Shown piece by piece: positions 7,922 through 15,560 of a stretch of DNA of 42,357 bases. Within the stretch, counting starts at the first letter, position 1; each line of letters opens with the position of its first letter. The position numbers and the translations under genes were made by a program. The notes beneath the pieces are model-generated. The model worked only from the letters and a program-made list of their open reading frames with translations, was not told the DNA's origin and searched no databases. Location: contig JAJDZM010000112.1 of NCBI GenBank assembly GCA_022824615.1, positions 1 through 42,357 of the forward strand, read 5' to 3'. This DNA is from Candidatus Binatia bacterium (GTDB lineage Bacteria; Desulfobacterota; Binatia; Bin18).

Positions 7922-9046
7922 CTACCTGTCCCACTGGGGTGCACTCCCATAGCTCAGATTCGGCTCAGTCAGCGACCGAGCAACATCCTTGTCACAGCCT
8001 GGAGCGCGCCCGAAGACTTTTTGCCACACCGGGGCCGTTTCCATGCACATATACACCGGGACCGTGGGAGCAAGGCTGTTCAACTGGGAGATGAGGCTGC
8101 GGTACATCTTGACGCGCAAGGCCTGAAAGGTGCGCCATTTCCCGTCATCGCACAAGACCTGCTCACCGGATAAGAGACGGGTCTGCGGGAAGCGTTGACG
8201 GACGACTTTCCGTAGGGACGGGGTGAGGCGGAGGCTGCCGAAACTGACCCAGGCCACCCCCCGCGGGTCAACGGTCGCAAAGACCTGTTCCAGCGCCTGC
8301 CGATAATCCGTCTCCCAGTTGGGATACTCGATGAGCGGATCAAAGTGAAAACCTATCTTATAGCCAGCCTGCTGGACGCGCCGGGCGGCCCGCAGGCGTT
8401 CGGTAAACGGTGCCGTGCCGTGCTCTTCCGTGTCCGCAATAGCCGGTGGCGTCAGGCTCCACGACACTACGACCCGTCCGTGCGATTCGAGCCCGAGCAA
8501 ATGATCAATACCGTCGCTTTTCGTTTTGAGTTCGAGCAGAACATTCTTCCGAGCGGCGAAGAAGGGCACCAGGTCTGCCGAGAAACCCAGAAGTGTATCC
8601 AGAGCCAAGCTGTCGGACAGTTCACCGGTTCCAATCCGAAATTGTCTCCACGGCTGACGATCGACCACCTGGGCGACTTCGTCCAGCAGGTCGTCACTAT
8701 TGGTGAAGACTTTGAGGGTGGGGTTATTGGCGAGGTATTCCTGTAAAAAACAATAGCTGCAATCCATCGGACAGTTGGAGATCAGGCTGACGACCAGATA
8801 GTTGCAGCACACCAGCCCAGGGGTGCCGGCCGGACAATGTTCGAGAAATCGGGCGCGCTGGCGGGTAAAGAACAGCCGACGCTTGCCGGTACCGAACGGG
8901 TCGCTGTCCGCAGGGCGCGTTTCCTTTTGCTCCCAGTCTTTCTCAACAATGCGGACCGGCAGCTCAGGGAGCTTGGTGAGAGCCCGCTGAACGACCGGCG
9001 CGTTTTCCTCGCCGCGTTCGATAAGAATTTCAGTCGGTCGGTACAT
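7922..9046 (-). CDS. Spore photoproduct lyase-like radical SAM protein
   Basis: This 374-residue radical SAM protein has the SPL family layout. The cluster motif CPMDCSYC gives C92, C96 and C99 for the 4Fe-4S centre, and the region before it (FFTRQRARFLEHCPAG, YLVVSLISN) and the C-terminal VYMCMETAPVWQKVFG are family hallmarks. SPL repairs thymine photodimers in spores using a hydrogen-donor cysteine, C141 in the Bacillus enzyme by my recollection. Aligned from the cluster, the matching position here is E142 in GTGELSDSLALD, so that cysteine is absent. The protein is better described as SPL-like with unknown substrate. It lies 23 bases after an unknown gene in the engB run. Confidence 0.85.
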   Translation of the reverse strand: MYRPTEILIERGEENAPVVQRALTKLPELPVRIVEKDWEQKETRPADSDPFGTGKRRLFFTRQRARFLEHCPAGTPGLVCCNYLVVSLISNCPMDCSYCFLQEYLANNPTLKVFTNSDDLLDEVAQVVDRQPWRQFRIGTGELSDSLALDTLLGFSADLVPFFAARKNVLLELKTKSDGIDHLLGLESHGRVVVSWSLTPPAIADTEEHGTAPFTERLRAARRVQQAGYKIGFHFDPLIEYPNWETDYRQALEQVFATVDPRGVAWVSFGSLRLTPSLRKVVRQRFPQTRLLSGEQVLCDDGKWRTFQALRVKMYRSLISQLNSLAPTVPVYMCMETAPVWQKVFGRAPGCDKDVARSLTEPNLSYGSAPQWDR

Positions 9047-9069
9047 TGCCGCTCATTATGCCGCAGGCG

Positions 9070-9612
9070 TCACACCTCATCCAGAGCCTCGAACACGCGC
9101 TGAAAGCGTCCGTCGTCGAGCCGCCGCTGAAGCTGGGAAAGGATGTCCCGGAGTTCGTGAACATTACGGACCGTTAGGGTGACTGTGACCTCATCGCCCT
9201 CAAAGTCTGGGGGGAAAGCGACCTGGCTTGTCCTGCCCAAGTCGAGGGCTTTTACCGCCCGGCGGACATTCTCCTCCAAGCGGGTCAGGCGCGGGTAGCG
9301 TAGCTTGCGTAGCACCGCCTTGACCGCTTTGAGTTTGTCGTGACGTGAGCCCGATGTTGCCCGTGCGCTGCGGAGTTCCCGTTGTTCGAGAATGGCCGCA
9401 ACGGTCTGCTCATCCCGCGCAACGATTTCTTCTAACCAATCGAGCAAGTCTTTGAGATGATTCTCACCGCATTGGAGGTCTTGCAGCAGGGAGAACAGCG
9501 CAGCCTGGTCTGTCGCTGGCCACGCCCGCCAGCGTGCCAGCGTTGTGTCGCTCAAACGTTTGCGCTGGGCATAGGCCGCTATCTGCCACGCCGGCTCATC
9601 TCGTGTCGCCAT
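9070..9612 (-). CDS. Conserved-looking protein of unknown function
   Basis: I do not recognise this 180-residue protein. It is highly charged and helical for the first 130 residues (for example LQCGENHLKDLLDWLEEIVA and RLTRLEENVRRAVKAL). It ends with a possible alpha-beta unit (DEVTVTLTVRNVHELRDILS) that could be a small domain. There is no signal peptide, membrane helix or cysteine motif. Its start overlaps the end of the upstream glycosyltransferase by 17 bases, and 23 bases separate it from the SPL-like gene, so it is probably translated as part of that operon. A nucleic-acid-binding role is possible from the basic helices but is not shown. Confidence 0.75.
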   Translation of the reverse strand: MATRDEPAWQIAAYAQRKRLSDTTLARWRAWPATDQAALFSLLQDLQCGENHLKDLLDWLEEIVARDEQTVAAILEQRELRSARATSGSRHDKLKAVKAVLRKLRYPRLTRLEENVRRAVKALDLGRTSQVAFPPDFEGDEVTVTLTVRNVHELRDILSQLQRRLDDGRFQRVFEALDEV

Positions 9613-10468
9613 ACGCCTCCTCTTGCACGCACGGATAGTGCGCCATCAGGGCCAGGTAGGGTTCCGCTGCTTTGCCACGTTTGCGCGCTCCGTTGGCCAG
9701 GATTCTACACTTCTTGTGGAGCATGGACAGTGTGGCCTGACGTTGCTGGGGAGAGAGTCGGCCCGAGTCGAGCAGTTTACGGAGCGCGACAAGTCGAAAC
9801 CGATCCATTCCCCAGAACCGGCGGGACAATTGGTCGGCGTGACCGCCCCGTTTCAGGACTAAAGGCCGATCAATCAGGGAGACCGGCTCGTGTACGCTGA
9901 TGCGCAGCCACAGGTCATAATCTTCACACGCAGGGAGCTGCTCATCAAAACCGCCCACCCGTTCAAACAATTCCCGGCGTAGCATAACGGCCGAGGGACT
10001 GACCAGACAGTCTGCGAGGCTCTGAACGAAAATATCGCCGTACGGTTTTCGATGTTTCTTGCGCGGATTAACCCGCACCCCATGCCGAATCCAGGTTTCC
10101 TGGGTCTGACAAATCTGCGCGGTCGGCTGCGACTCAAAAAAGGTGATCTGGTGGGCCAATTTTTCGGGCTGCCAGATGTCGTCGGAATCGAGAAAGGCGA
10201 GGAGTTCGCCCTGACTGGCGGCCACCCCCCGATTGCGGGCGGCGGAGACGCCTCGATGGGGCTGAAAGAGGTAGTGTATGGGACGGGTTTGTGCACGAGT
10301 ATATTCTCCGACGATCTGTCGGGTTGCGTCCCGAGCCGCGTCTGTTGAGCCGTCGTCCACGACAATCGTTTCACTGTCCTGATACGTCTGAGCCAGCACG
10401 GAGGCCAGCGCCTCACGCAGAAAGGCAGGGCGATTATAGGTCGGTATGATAGTCGAAACGCTAGGCAT
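9596..10468 (-). CDS. Family 2 glycosyltransferase
   Basis: This 290-residue GT-A fold enzyme opens with VSTIIPTYNRPAFLREALAS and VDDGSTD, the nucleotide-sugar site. HRGVSAARNRG and LLAFLDSDDIW follow; the latter holds the metal-binding DxD-type motif. SAVMLRRELFERVGGFDEQL and CEDYDLWLRI are the acceptor-side signatures of the family. It transfers a sugar from an activated donor to an unknown acceptor, probably cell-envelope polysaccharide. The ATG overlaps the end of engB by 8 bases and AGAGGAT lies 7 bases upstream, so it is coupled to engB. The basic C-terminal extension after residue 230 is not characteristic. Confidence 0.92.
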   Translation of the reverse strand: MPSVSTIIPTYNRPAFLREALASVLAQTYQDSETIVVDDGSTDAARDATRQIVGEYTRAQTRPIHYLFQPHRGVSAARNRGVAASQGELLAFLDSDDIWQPEKLAHQITFFESQPTAQICQTQETWIRHGVRVNPRKKHRKPYGDIFVQSLADCLVSPSAVMLRRELFERVGGFDEQLPACEDYDLWLRISVHEPVSLIDRPLVLKRGGHADQLSRRFWGMDRFRLVALRKLLDSGRLSPQQRQATLSMLHKKCRILANGARKRGKAAEPYLALMAHYPCVQEEAYGDTR

Positions 10469-11063
10469 CTGAGATCCTCTTCGTTTCGAGTGCAGCGGTC
10501 AGCGCGAGCATCGCCTGCCACAGCGTGTCCGTACCCTGGCCGTCCCGAGCGGAAAAAAGGAGCAGCGGCTCATCACCAATTTGTCGCCTCAGGATTTGGC
10601 GCTGCTTTTCCCGTTGGTTGCGCTTGAGCTTGTCACATTTGGTGGCCACAAAGAGAAAAGGGCGGTCATGATAGGTGAGGAAGTTAGCCAGGGCCGCCTC
10701 CTCTGCTTCGGGACCACGCCGGATATCGAGGATAATGACCACTCCACACAGGTTTGGTGCGTGTACCAGATAGTCTTCAATCAGTCGCTGCCAGGCCGTC
10801 CGCTCAGACTTGGCAACTTTGGCATAGCCGTAGCCAGGCAGGTCCACAAAGGTCAGGGCCTGGTTGATGGTAAAAAAATTGAGCTGTCGCGTGCGGCCCG
10901 GAGTCTGACTCGTCCGGGCAATTTTCCGGTTCAGGAGTCGGTTGATTAACGAAGACTTACCGACGTTCGAGCGTCCGGCAAAGGCGATCTCCGGCTGAGA
11001 GAGTCTGGGATATCGCCCCGGCTGCATCGCGGCGCCGGCAAACTCGACACTGGAAATTTTCAC
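10461..11063 (-). CDS. engB: Ribosome biogenesis GTPase YsxC/EngB
   Basis: This 200-residue TRAFAC GTPase has the full EngB set: G1 GRSNVGKSS at 30-38, switch I with SQTPGRTRQLNFF, G3 DLPGYGYAKV, G4 TKCDK and G5 FSARDG. EngB helps late assembly of the large ribosomal subunit and is usually essential. The start codon is GTG (11063-11061), chosen because MKISSVEFAGAA matches the usual beginning of the family. It is the first gene of a five-gene minus-strand run. A 127-base divergent spacer separates it from the plus-strand operon at 11191. Confidence 0.95.
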   Translation of the reverse strand: MKISSVEFAGAAMQPGRYPRLSQPEIAFAGRSNVGKSSLINRLLNRKIARTSQTPGRTRQLNFFTINQALTFVDLPGYGYAKVAKSERTAWQRLIEDYLVHAPNLCGVVIILDIRRGPEAEEAALANFLTYHDRPFLFVATKCDKLKRNQREKQRQILRRQIGDEPLLLFSARDGQGTDTLWQAMLALTAALETKRISDA

Positions 11064-11190
11064 GGTCTTGACTCACACTCATCCGTGGACCGAACAGGGG
11101 CGCTCCGCAGGATGAGAAAGGAGCGTAGCCCACAGAGCCGATTTACGCCACCTTGACTTCCGCTCGCTTGGATTGTTTGTTTGGGGAGGT

Positions 11191-11664
11191 ATGAAAAACG
11201 AACTCCTGGGAATGCTGGTGACCGCCTTGTCTATATTATCCGCAGCCGTTGTGTCCGGCCTGCGGCTCAAGCCATATATTGACGCCGGCGAAACGTATAC
11301 TCCCGCCTCGTTTATGCTGTATCCGGCTCTGGCGGCTGCGTTGGTTGCCGTCCCCGTCATTTTCTTGCTGCGTGCGGTCCAAGGAACAAAAGAGATTGAA
11401 ATCGGTCCGCTGAAATTTACCGAGCGCACGCCGTTTATGGCCTTATGGTGCATCTTGTATATTGTAATTGCCGTCACCTTCTTCCCCTACGACGGTCCTG
11501 AGGAGTCGGACCTCTTGCCTGAGCCCTCGTACCAGGAGGAGACCGAGTCCCCCCTCAATCAGCCGGTCCGCCTGCCCTTTGCCGTTGACCCGCTCCAGGA
11601 GAGAAGCGTGGAGCAGAGACCGACGGTGCCGGTTGTCAATAGTCTGACCAGGACGCAGTTGTGA
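11191..11664 (+). CDS. Small integral membrane protein, unknown function
   Basis: The protein is 157 residues from ATG 11191. GGGGAGG lies immediately before it at slightly short spacing; an upstream TTG at 11173 is the alternative. Three hydrophobic stretches are visible: about residues 3-20 (LLGMLVTALSILSAAVVSGL), 35-55 (SFMLYPALAAALVAVPVIFLL) and 80-97 (MALWCILYIVIAVTFF). A Pro/Glu-rich soluble tail follows. No catalytic motif is apparent. The stop overlaps the start of the thioesterase gene by 4 bases, so the two are translationally coupled at the head of a four-gene operon. Confidence 0.75.
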   Translation: MKNELLGMLVTALSILSAAVVSGLRLKPYIDAGETYTPASFMLYPALAAALVAVPVIFLLRAVQGTKEIEIGPLKFTERTPFMALWCILYIVIAVTFFPYDGPEESDLLPEPSYQEETESPLNQPVRLPFAVDPLQERSVEQRPTVPVVNSLTRTQL

Positions 11665-12056
11665 CCGATTTCCAGCCTCAGCTCGATCCGTTTCAGATGC
11701 TCCTGGGTTTTCGCCTCGACAGGGTGGCGCCGGAATTCTGCCGCCTCAGTCTGCCCTTCAGGTCTGAGTTGCGAACCGCCGGCGATGTTGTGCATGGTGG
11801 GGTCATTGCGACCCTGATTGATAGCGCCGGGGTTATGGCGGCCTGGTCGCAGGCCGACCCGAGCGCCACCCGCGGGGCAACGGCCGATCTCTCGGTCAGC
11901 TATTTATCCGCGGCGCACGCCGTTGATCTCATTGCCGAAGCCCGTGTCCTGCGGCGTGGACGGAGTCTTGTCTTTATTGAGGTCGATGTCACAACCTCGA
12001 CCGGAGAGCGGATTGCCAAGGGGCTGGTCACGTATAAATTGGGATATGGTGTATGA
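11661..12056 (+). CDS. PaaI-type hotdog thioesterase
   Basis: This 131-residue single hotdog domain begins at GTG 11661 and overlaps the previous stop in a GTGA. The catalytic region GDVVHGGVIATLIDSAGVMAAW matches the PaaI/YbgC-like HGG...D/E pattern, with D following HGG by eight residues. TRGATADLSVSYLSAA forms the next strand and DVTTSTGERIAKGLVTYKL ends the fold. Such enzymes hydrolyse acyl- or aryl-CoA thioesters; the substrate cannot be read from sequence. The stop overlaps the M50 protease start in an ATGA. Confidence 0.9.
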   Translation: MTDFQPQLDPFQMLLGFRLDRVAPEFCRLSLPFRSELRTAGDVVHGGVIATLIDSAGVMAAWSQADPSATRGATADLSVSYLSAAHAVDLIAEARVLRRGRSLVFIEVDVTTSTGERIAKGLVTYKLGYGV

Positions 12057-13066
12057 CGCAACCATCGTTCGATCACTCCGTCCCGTCGAATTTGCCGTCA
12101 TCGGTTGTGTCTCCCCGGACCGTTCCGCCCAGAACCATCCCGCTCATCCATATCGTCCTGTTTGGGACAACCCTCTTGACTACAACGCTGGCCGGCACCT
12201 TTCAGGCAGGTGGGGACCCCCTCAGCGACCCGTCCGCGCTGGTGTTAGGGTTGCCGTTTGCTCTCACCTTACTGCTCATCCTCCTCAGCCACGAGATGGG
12301 GCATTATATCCTGGCGCGTATCCATGGGGTCTGGGCCAGCCTGCCGTATTTCATTCCCGGCCCGCCGTTCTTTGTCGGGACTTTTGGCGCGTTCATTCGG
12401 ATGAAATCGGCGCCGGCCAATCGATCCGCGCTGTTTGATATTGGCGCGGCCGGCCCCTGGGCCGGGGTCTGCTTCGCCATTCCCGCGGTGATCGTTGGCC
12501 TGACACTCTCCGAGGTGCGGCCGCTCGACCCCCTTTCGGGCGGCATCATTCTGGGCGACTCCGTCCTGTTCTCCGCTCTGATCACGCTTGTTCTTGGCGT
12601 CACCCCCGATGAGGTCAGAGTCATCCTTCATCCCATTGCGCTGGCCGGCTGGTTCGGCCTGTTTGTGACCTTTCTCAACCTACTGCCGGTTGGCCAGCTC
12701 GATGGCGGCCATGTAGTGTACTCGCTCTTTGGACCGCTGCACCGCTGGATAGCACGTGCCTTTCTGCTGGTTATTCTGGTGCTGGGCTTTCAGGGCTGGC
12801 AAGGCTGGTTTGTGTGGGTTGTCCTGTTAGCCGTCTTGGGCATTGACCACCCGCCGACCGCCGACCAGGTGTTGCCCCTGGATCGCAAGCGGACCATCTG
12901 CGGCTGGTGTACCGTCGGACTTTTTGTCTTGACTTTCACCCCCGTTCCCATCACCATACCGGCGGATTTCCCACTCCGGGAGGAGGTGACCCCCGTGGCC
13001 TACCAGCTCGAACACCGGCCTCCGTCGTCAGCCTTACCCCCCTGGACGTTGGTGTACCAGCCATGA
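12053..13066 (+). CDS. Site-2 protease family M50 membrane metalloprotease
   Basis: This 337-residue multi-pass membrane protein has zinc-site motif HEMGH at 80-84 in LLLILLSHEMGHYILA. The third ligand motif NLLPVGQLDGGH lies in a later helix around 207-218. GPPFFVGTFGAFIRM and FDIGAAGPWAGV are the conserved connecting loops of the cyanobacterial/plant EGY-like M50 branch. Such proteases cut substrates within the membrane. It lies between a thioesterase and a dCMP deaminase with ATGA overlaps on both sides, so the grouping reflects coexpression rather than an obvious shared pathway. Confidence 0.92.
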   Translation: MTQPSFDHSVPSNLPSSVVSPRTVPPRTIPLIHIVLFGTTLLTTTLAGTFQAGGDPLSDPSALVLGLPFALTLLLILLSHEMGHYILARIHGVWASLPYFIPGPPFFVGTFGAFIRMKSAPANRSALFDIGAAGPWAGVCFAIPAVIVGLTLSEVRPLDPLSGGIILGDSVLFSALITLVLGVTPDEVRVILHPIALAGWFGLFVTFLNLLPVGQLDGGHVVYSLFGPLHRWIARAFLLVILVLGFQGWQGWFVWVVLLAVLGIDHPPTADQVLPLDRKRTICGWCTVGLFVLTFTPVPITIPADFPLREEVTPVAYQLEHRPPSSALPPWTLVYQP

Positions 13067-13515
13067 CCGAGCGCCTTTCCTGGGATCAATATTTCATGAC
13101 CATCACGCGCCAGGTGGCCGAGCGTTCGACCTGTGAACGCGCCAAAGTTGGCGCGGTTATTGTCCGCGAGCGGAATATCCTGACCACGGGCTATAACGGT
13201 GCGCCGGCCGGACAGCCGCACTGTACCGAGGTTGGCTGCCTGATTTATGAATCAAAGACGCCGACCGGGGAGACCGAACAGAACTGCTACCGGACCATCC
13301 ATGCAGAGATCAATGCCATTGCCCAAGCCGCAAAGAACGGCACCAATATCAGTGGGGCAGATATCTATGTCACCCACACTCCATGTATCCATTGTCTCAA
13401 AGTGCTGGTGAATACCGGTATCCGCCGCATCTTTTACGAGAAGGCGTATAAGCTCCACACCGTACAGGAGTTGCTGGCTTCTTCTCAGGTCGAATTGCAG
13501 CAGGTTGAACCGTAG
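13063..13515 (+). CDS. Deoxycytidylate (dCMP) deaminase family protein
   Basis: This 150-residue ComEB/dCMP deaminase-type protein converts dCMP to dUMP for dTTP synthesis. Zinc-site motifs are HAEINAIAQAA (HAE near 79-81) and THTPCIHCLKVL (PCxxC). The N-terminal RLSWDQYFMTITRQVAERST, then CERAKVGAVIVRERNILTTG, is typical, as is the YNGAPAGQPHC segment with extra Cys/His residues that may bind a second zinc. The frame is open further upstream, but ATG 13063 overlaps the protease stop in an ATGA and starts exactly at family similarity. It is the last gene of the operon. Confidence 0.93.
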   Translation: MTERLSWDQYFMTITRQVAERSTCERAKVGAVIVRERNILTTGYNGAPAGQPHCTEVGCLIYESKTPTGETEQNCYRTIHAEINAIAQAAKNGTNISGADIYVTHTPCIHCLKVLVNTGIRRIFYEKAYKLHTVQELLASSQVELQQVEP

Positions 13516-13549
13516 ACCGGCGAGACGGACGTGTACGCCCGGCTCCGGC

Positions 13550-13572
13550 AGAGACGCCGGGCCAGCGTCTCT
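13550..13572. terminator. Hairpin between convergent genes
   Basis: AGAGACGC (13550-13557) pairs with GCGTCTCT (13565-13572) around a 7-base loop. It lies between the dCMP deaminase stop and the convergent small-protein stop at 13571, which it overlaps. ATTCTTGCG follows on the plus strand, a poor T-run, so termination efficiency is uncertain. Confidence 0.5.
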
Positions 13573-13723
13573 ATTCTTGCGTTTCGTCCGATTGGGCTGC
13601 GGGTTGAGCGGACAATCCGTCATAAGCGCCAAATTGATAGGCGGCCGCTAACAAGAGGACAGACAGAACAAGTACCGTAATCAAAATATCAAGGGCGCTG
13701 AGCCCGACGTGGCTCTTCTTCAT
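13571..13723 (-). CDS. 50-residue single-pass membrane peptide
   Basis: The peptide starts MKKSHVGLSALDILITVLVL, continues with more hydrophobic residues to about 29, then has a short polar tail rich in Gln, Asp and Glu. This gives one membrane helix with a positive N-terminus. The ATG overlaps the acyltransferase stop in an ATGA, and GGAGG sits 6 bases upstream, so translation is well supported despite the size. The frame extends upstream to 13801, but that part overlaps the acyltransferase and lacks a ribosome site. Function is unknown. Its N-terminus faintly resembles a pilin-like type, but no cleavage motif is present. Confidence 0.65.
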   Translation of the reverse strand: MKKSHVGLSALDILITVLVLSVLLLAAAYQFGAYDGLSAQPAAQSDETQE

Positions 13724-14802
13724 TTTTTCCTCCATGCGCACGTCTGGCGATAGACGGGAGTGTCGCCATCCGGACGACGCTTCCAGCGCTTGTGTATCCA
13801 CAGCCAGTGGTCTGGGTAGCGCTCGACCATGTCCTGAAATATGGCGGTGAATTTTGCGGTCGTGGCGCGAATGTCTTCTTCCTGGTTACCAGTCCGCACT
13901 GGCTCGATCAACGGTAAGAGCACGATCTTATGCTGGCATGAGCCGTTTTCCCGCACCAGAAAGGCCGGCACAACCGGGACACCGGTTGTCAGCGCCAAGC
14001 CGGCAAGGCCGGCAGAGGTTGAGGCCAGGCGTGAAAAAAACGGCACGAATACGCCCATCCGCCCGGAGGCGTTTTGATCAACCGCGGCAACAACCGCGCT
14101 CTTTTTCTTAATCGCCCGAAAGACCTCAATCCCGGCGGTCGTTTTCTTGATCACTTTGGTCCCGCCCCGTTCGCGCTCGGTCGTCAACACTTTTTCAATA
14201 AAGACATTACGTAAACGGCGATGGATGATGTGTATGGGGAGCCCGTAACATGCCGCCGCATGGGCGAAGAGTTCCCAGTTGCCAAAATGTCCGGTGAGAA
14301 TCAGGGCACCGGTCGCGCGCAGGTTGTCAACAAGCTGACGCCATTCGGCCTCGTTCTCAAACTGCACCCGCTCGTGGATATTCTCTGGCGTGAGAGAACG
14401 CAGATGGCAGAACTCAGCCAGCAAGCGGCCAAGATTGCGGAAACTTTCCCGCAGAATACGGTGTCGTTCGGCTCTGTCTTTGGCCGGAAAGGCCAGGGCC
14501 AGATTCGTGAGCCCCACCCGACGATGCGGCCGGTCTATCCAATAGAGGAGGGTGCCTATACCTTCTCCGACCCGGAACGCGAGACGAAAGGGCAAGACGC
14601 GAAAAAAGGCGAAGGCGGCCAGGAACAAGACATATTCGATCCGGGCGAACAGGTGTCTTTTTTCACGCGCCGGACGAATACGTTTTTTACGACGGGGCCG
14701 GCTACCCCCCTTTTCTTCCCCCCTCTTAGGGGGGATTGAGGGAGGTTCAGCGGGGGCCGGCTCAGCGCTCTCGTGGACCGCGCCTCTGATCCCTTCTGGC
14801 AT
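13720..14802 (-). CDS. LpxL/HtrB-family lysophospholipid acyltransferase
   Basis: This 360-residue membrane acyltransferase of the lipid A late-acylation family has a membrane helix at about 54-72, then LTNLALAFP and the catalytic HFGNWE (H172-E177, the Hx4E motif). VVAAVDQNASGRMGVFVPFF and VPAFLVRENG are further family blocks, and YPDHWLWIHKRWKRRP is the usual C-terminal signature. It transfers an acyl chain to lipid A or a related glycolipid in the inner membrane. The first 50 residues are unusual: residues about 18-34 (AEPPSIPPKRGEEKGGS) are encoded by a palindromic C-rich repeat, and the rest is very basic. The true functional start may be later. Confidence 0.9.
   Translation of the reverse strand: MPEGIRGAVHESAEPAPAEPPSIPPKRGEEKGGSRPRRKKRIRPAREKRHLFARIEYVLFLAAFAFFRVLPFRLAFRVGEGIGTLLYWIDRPHRRVGLTNLALAFPAKDRAERHRILRESFRNLGRLLAEFCHLRSLTPENIHERVQFENEAEWRQLVDNLRATGALILTGHFGNWELFAHAAACYGLPIHIIHRRLRNVFIEKVLTTERERGGTKVIKKTTAGIEVFRAIKKKSAVVAAVDQNASGRMGVFVPFFSRLASTSAGLAGLALTTGVPVVPAFLVRENGSCQHKIVLLPLIEPVRTGNQEEDIRATTAKFTAIFQDMVERYPDHWLWIHKRWKRRPDGDTPVYRQTCAWRKK
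14703..14747. repeat. C-rich palindromic repeat in acyltransferase N-terminus
   Basis: CCCCCCTCTTAGGGGGG (about 14718-14734) is a tight hairpin. It is flanked by CCCCCCTTTTCTT on one side and ATTGAGGGAGGTTC on the other, the form of a common dispersed intergenic repeat. It is translated here as proline- and glycine-rich residues 18-34 of the acyltransferase. Confidence 0.55.
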
Positions 14803-14828
14803 GACTCCGAGAGAGACTGGACTGATGA

Positions 14829-15494
14829 CTACGCGGCTGGGGCATCAGAAAACGAAAAGCCAAACACTTCCCGTTCCTTGGCCACCAAGTCGGCAACGAC
14901 CTGTCGATCAATATCCCGGTAGCGTTGCAGGGTTTCCCGCATCTTTCCTTCCCCACCGTTTGCTCTCGCCATCTCTTTCAGCTCGTTTTTGATCCAGCCG
15001 ATATGCCATTTTTCATCTTTGGTGACTTCGTGCAGGATAGCAAGCGTCTCGGGCTCGACATCTGTCCGTTTGGCATGTTCGAGATACCGGCGCTGAGCAC
15101 GCTCTTCGACCACGACCGTGAGCGCGAAGAGATCAATCAACGAGCGAGGAATGCCAACCGCTCTGCCAATGCGGGTCTGGTAGCCATCATCCACCTGGAC
15201 CGGTTCATATCCCAGGTCGGTAATGCGTTTCGTCCACAACCAGGCGTGGCGGGTTTCGTCGGCCAGATGCCGAGACAATTTGACTTGGGCCTCAATGTTT
15301 TCGACGCGCATGGTTAATTTTAAGAGCAGCGTCGCACCCCGTAGCTCGGCGTCACGGTAATAGCTGTATAAATGGATCATCCGCGAATCTACAGACATAG
15401 CGTGTTCACTTTCCACTCGAAAAGCCCTGTACTCTTCTCGCTGAGAAGAGACGTATACCCCCAAAGGCTTCTCCCGGTATAGAGTAATGGTCAC
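14829..15494 (-). CDS. Ferritin-like (diiron-type) protein
   Basis: This 221-residue, mostly helical protein has ferritin-like carboxylate motifs: ENIEAQVKLSRHLADETRHAW (E, then DETRH), EERAQRRYLEHA, and DEKWHIGWI (DExxH). These match an ExxH-paired diiron site in a four-helix bundle. The function could be oxidase, hydroxylase or iron handling. The listed start is GTG at 15494; ATG at 15398 (MSVDSRMIHLYSYY) has GTGGAAAG upstream and keeps every motif, so either is possible. It is 26 bases upstream of the acyltransferase gene, so the two probably share a transcript. It is divergent from the lipoprotein gene at 15561. Confidence 0.8.
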   Translation of the reverse strand: MTITLYREKPLGVYVSSQREEYRAFRVESEHAMSVDSRMIHLYSYYRDAELRGATLLLKLTMRVENIEAQVKLSRHLADETRHAWLWTKRITDLGYEPVQVDDGYQTRIGRAVGIPRSLIDLFALTVVVEERAQRRYLEHAKRTDVEPETLAILHEVTKDEKWHIGWIKNELKEMARANGGEGKMRETLQRYRDIDRQVVADLVAKEREVFGFSFSDAPAA

Positions 15495-15560
15495 AGAAAA
15501 GCAAGAACCTTAATAGTGCGCTAAACATCGACAAATACTTAATTTTTTTATACCGTAGCG

